Part shown: positions 61,619 to 64,000 of the stretch, one piece after another
How the letters are laid out: the number at the start of each line of letters is the position of its first letter
Position numbering within the stretch: position 1 is the first letter of the stretch
Source: Stichopus chloronotus
Lineage: Eukaryota > Echinodermata > Holothuroidea > Aspidochirotida > Stichopodidae
DNA length: 64,000 nucleotides
Direction: 5' to 3'
Assembly: GCA_021234535.1 (NCBI GenBank)
Contig: CM037838.1
Location: 24,219,969 to 24,283,968 of the forward strand
Translations under genes and position numbers: made by a program
The notes under the pieces: model-generated
Databases searched by the model: none
The model's input: the letters and a program-made list of their open reading frames with translations, nothing else
What the model was told of the DNA's origin: nothing

Positions 61619-62407
61619 CAAGGGCGCCGTTTTCCGCAGGGACGTGTCCCCGCCAAAAATTTCAGAGGTATACCATGTCCCCACCATCTTTTGAGTGAAT
61701 TTTGGAAGTCCGACTATCCATGATATCCTGCTATACCGCGTTTGTCGTAAAGATCTCAAGTCCCCATTAGGCGTTATCAAAATAAGCAACAAAACAAATG
61801 AATGAGCTAATGAAAAAGATGGAAACAACTCTGATACGTTAATTGGCAGCCTTATTGTTGCTTGTTTCATTGATGTATGCTACCCGGTGGTGCTAACTTA
61901 CCGTAACAACACCAGCCTTTATTGAAATTGCGTTGCTGACTTCAGCCCATAGATACAGTGTGGAAGAGATCGAACTCAAACGTCGCAGTCCTTTTCTAAA
62001 GGAGGATTTGTTACAAACTTTTCTTTTGAGGTAAAGACTCCCATTCCATACATTTTGATATCTTAGGATTTAAAGGGCAGTTAAGGTGAAGGTGAATATG
62101 GACTAATTTCCTGTTTTACATCTGCTCATTATGATGTTTGTATTTGATAAATTTATAATCCATCAGTAACTCTGGACTTATTCTTGTACATTTTTAATTA
62201 CTATTTTCCATGAAACATTTAAAACCGTGAAATATTTAAATGAATGACCCATTTTTGATCATAATTGTGTCTGGGAAATGCAAATTCCGGCAATTGCGGG
62301 GATACATCTGTCCAGAAAATTTCTGGTACGCTCCGCGCGAACTCATGGTCGCGCTAAGCTTAGATAGTCACGTCCCCACCAATTTTCAAAACAAAACGGC
62401 GTCCTTG
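61619..62407. mobile_element. hAT-type nonautonomous element with 8-bp target duplication
   Basis: Ends CAAGGGCGCCGTTTT (left) and, reversed, CAAGGACGCCGTTTT (right), 14 of 15 matching. Flanked by perfect 8-bp copies GCACCTTT (61611-61618 and 62408-62415). The duplicated paralogue at about 58543-58551 has a single GCACCTTT followed directly by CATCGTTTCGC, so the empty site is present. 789 bases, no transposase; inner copies of CGTCCCC near both ends. Confidence 0.88.
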
Positions 62408-62415
62408 GCACCTTT

Positions 62416-62810
62416 CATTGTTTCGCGTTAAACTTAGTAGTGGAGATTTACAAAATATTTTGTTACACATACTACAGAAGTCTTTTATTATTATTCACAT
62501 AAACAAATTACACAGAAAAAATGGCACCAGTTAAAAAGTTAATCCGAAGTATAAAAGATGATCGCATCATGTCTTGTCAATACATGATCAACATTTACTC
62601 GACACCAGCGTGTAAGCAACAACAGCACCCTATGTTCTCCCAATTTCTAACTAAAGGCTAAATGAGGGATCTGGTTTTGGCCATATAAAGTATTCAAGTT
62701 AGAGACCGCACTTGAACAACGACGGGATGACTCATAGGACAAATAACCCATTTACAGAGTGACCTTCTTGTATTTGTCTGTTACTATTTTCACCCTAAGC
62801 CCAACACATT
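62416..62810. repeat. Duplicate of LINE-derived block 60170-60480
   Basis: TCGACACCAGCGTGTAAGCA and GGATCTGGTTTTGGCC occur here and in 60270-60360. Part of the duplicated unit that also carries the WAP-like exon 63194-63334. Confidence 0.75.
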
Positions 62811-63193
62811 TTACATATTTCAGTTCACTAAGAACTTTTCCTCGTGAACAAGTAGCATTTTTTTATTAGAGCTTTTTTTTAGTAACTTTGCATTGTGTGC
62901 ATTATTTTTAAAAGTTAGAATTAGTGAATCCAAATAAACGTTTGGCAAGCAATTCTGAGACTCTAGAATAAAAAGAGCTCTTTAAATATGAATTGTCCTT
63001 CAAAGAAAGAATTTTCTTTTCAGAGATATATTTATATTTTAACCATGTTTTCTGATGAGACTTTTTTATCCAAATATGTTTATTTCGTAAATAAAAAATG
63101 AGGTCATACAGAGAACTACTTACAAACTCATGTAGCTAAAGATCCTCCTCTAATTCAAATGTCATGTGCATCAAATTGTAAAAGGGTACATAC

Positions 63194-63334
63194 CTTTCTT
63201 GAGACAGCTCAATCCACAAAATCCATCGCATTTGCATTCCCTGTTTGGGTTTCTACAAGTCCCGTCTGCACTACAAGGCCTCTCACATTTACGACCAGCT
63301 GATGATACATCACGTTCTTGACATACTCCTTGGG
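63194..63334 (-). CDS. Internal exon: WAP-like 8-cysteine module, copy 1
   Basis: First recognisable exon (reading minus) of the large modular gene. It encodes 47 residues with eight cysteines; the core reads CSADGTC ... ECKCDGFCGLSC. Spacing resembles the whey-acidic-protein four-disulfide core, except that the usual adjacent Cys pair is split by one residue (C-K-C); an atypical EGF module is the alternative. Acceptor TTTCAAAG and donor G|GTATGT give phase 1-1. Near-identical copies lie at 60869-61009 and 54211-54351. Such modules are extracellular and disulfide-stabilised; a binding or inhibitory role is not shown. No start codon or signal peptide is visible, so the gene's 5' end lies outside the window. 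Confidence 0.75.
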
Positions 63335-63739
63335 CTTTGAAAAAAATGTATATACAAAACTGGAATGAAATTGACCTATCACGCATTTAACGAGAAACAA
63401 ACTATGATGGCGCAATGAATGAAGTTTCAAAATACTGCACGGAATAGATACATCTCAATAAAGGGCAGTCAAGGATATTTGCATTGTTTTTCAAAATTTT
63501 AACGAGCAGAGACAAAGAAATGGAGGATCCTGTTGTACCATTAGGGAATTTAAACAGACCTATAAGTCGAGGAGAAGGGTGCTGCGGGTTATTGTTATAT
63601 ATATACTATTCTTACTATTGATATATCCCACACTGCACCTTTACATTTGAAGGAAATCTGATGGTGGCTGTGGGAGGATATGTAACGTTGTTAAATTTAA
63701 GGTGAAAGTAATCCAAAGAAAATACGCGCGGTACATATT

Positions 63740-63890
63740 TGGAGAGAAGGACAGATGGACAGATAGTCGAATGGACGGATGGACAGGTGGAACGATGGAC
63801 AGATTGACAAATGAACCGATGGACAGATGGACATATGGACGGGTGGACGGAAAGAAAAGCAGACAGACAGACAGACAGATAGACAAATTG
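63740..63890 (+). repeat. Minisatellite, GGACAGATGGACAG type
   Basis: Imperfect array of GGACAGATGGACAGATAG, GGACGGATGGACAGGTGG and similar, grading into AGACAGACAGACAGAC. Open frames across it are artefacts of the repeat. Confidence 0.85.
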
Positions 63891-64000
63891 TAGATTACGC
63901 TTAACAGCAGGACCGCAATAGCAAAGGAAACTAGAACATGCTTCTTACCGTACGTTCTACTAATATTCACAAAAATTACCAGGGCGAGCAGAGTCCATTT

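Noticed and set aside
63641..63970. 109-codon minus frame with Ser/Val/His repeats
   Set aside because: Translation of the GACAGATGG minisatellite.

Overview
This is eukaryotic, intron-rich, AT-leaning DNA full of short transposon relics. The protein modules present (complement-control/sushi, F-type lectin, Ig-like and 8-cysteine WAP-like) together with a Penelope-like element and a DIRS-like element fit a marine invertebrate, most likely a deuterostome such as an echinoderm. That placement is inferred from domain content, not from a database match.

The window holds one coherent coding signal, on the minus strand. Twenty-seven exons, read from about 63.3 kb down to 8.6 kb, have plausible AG/GT splice sites, all in phase 1. 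The 26 internal exons each have a length divisible by three, and the last ends in TAA at 8610-8612. They give about 1,850 residues without a start exon, which must lie above 64 kb if this is one gene. Order, N to C: WAP-like, WAP-like, CCP-CCP, WAP-like, CCP-CCP, CCP, CCP (43.9 kb), CCP (40.8 kb), seven CCP exons in two alternating types (37.5-30.6 kb), CCP (28.2 kb), CCP (27.4 kb), an F-type lectin domain split over three exons (25.8-21.3 kb), a six-cysteine module (19.5 kb), then CCP-Ig-CCP twice (14.6-8.6 kb). No transmembrane segment or kinase is visible, so the product looks secreted or matrix-associated; recognition or adhesion is an inference. Whether all exons belong to one transcript or to tandem genes needs RNA evidence.

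The introns carry mobile DNA: a decayed DIRS-like retroelement (41.7-43.5 kb), a Penelope-like element with GIY-YIG endonuclease (55.0-56.8 kb), a split LINE reverse transcriptase (58.5-60.5 kb), a hAT-type nonautonomous element with an 8-bp target duplication and an empty-site paralogue (61.6-62.4 kb), smaller hAT-, TTAA- and TA-flanked MITEs, and a recurrent composite repeat whose internal part carries direct-repeat TGACCT motifs. The 52-63.6 kb end is a mosaic of recent segmental duplications that copied exons (double-CCP twice, WAP-like three times). A second mosaic at 40.4-41.6 kb carries a copied CCP exon and a fragment of another. No tRNA, rRNA, CRISPR or plus-strand host gene was recognised; the plus-strand open frames are transposon remnants or chance frames.
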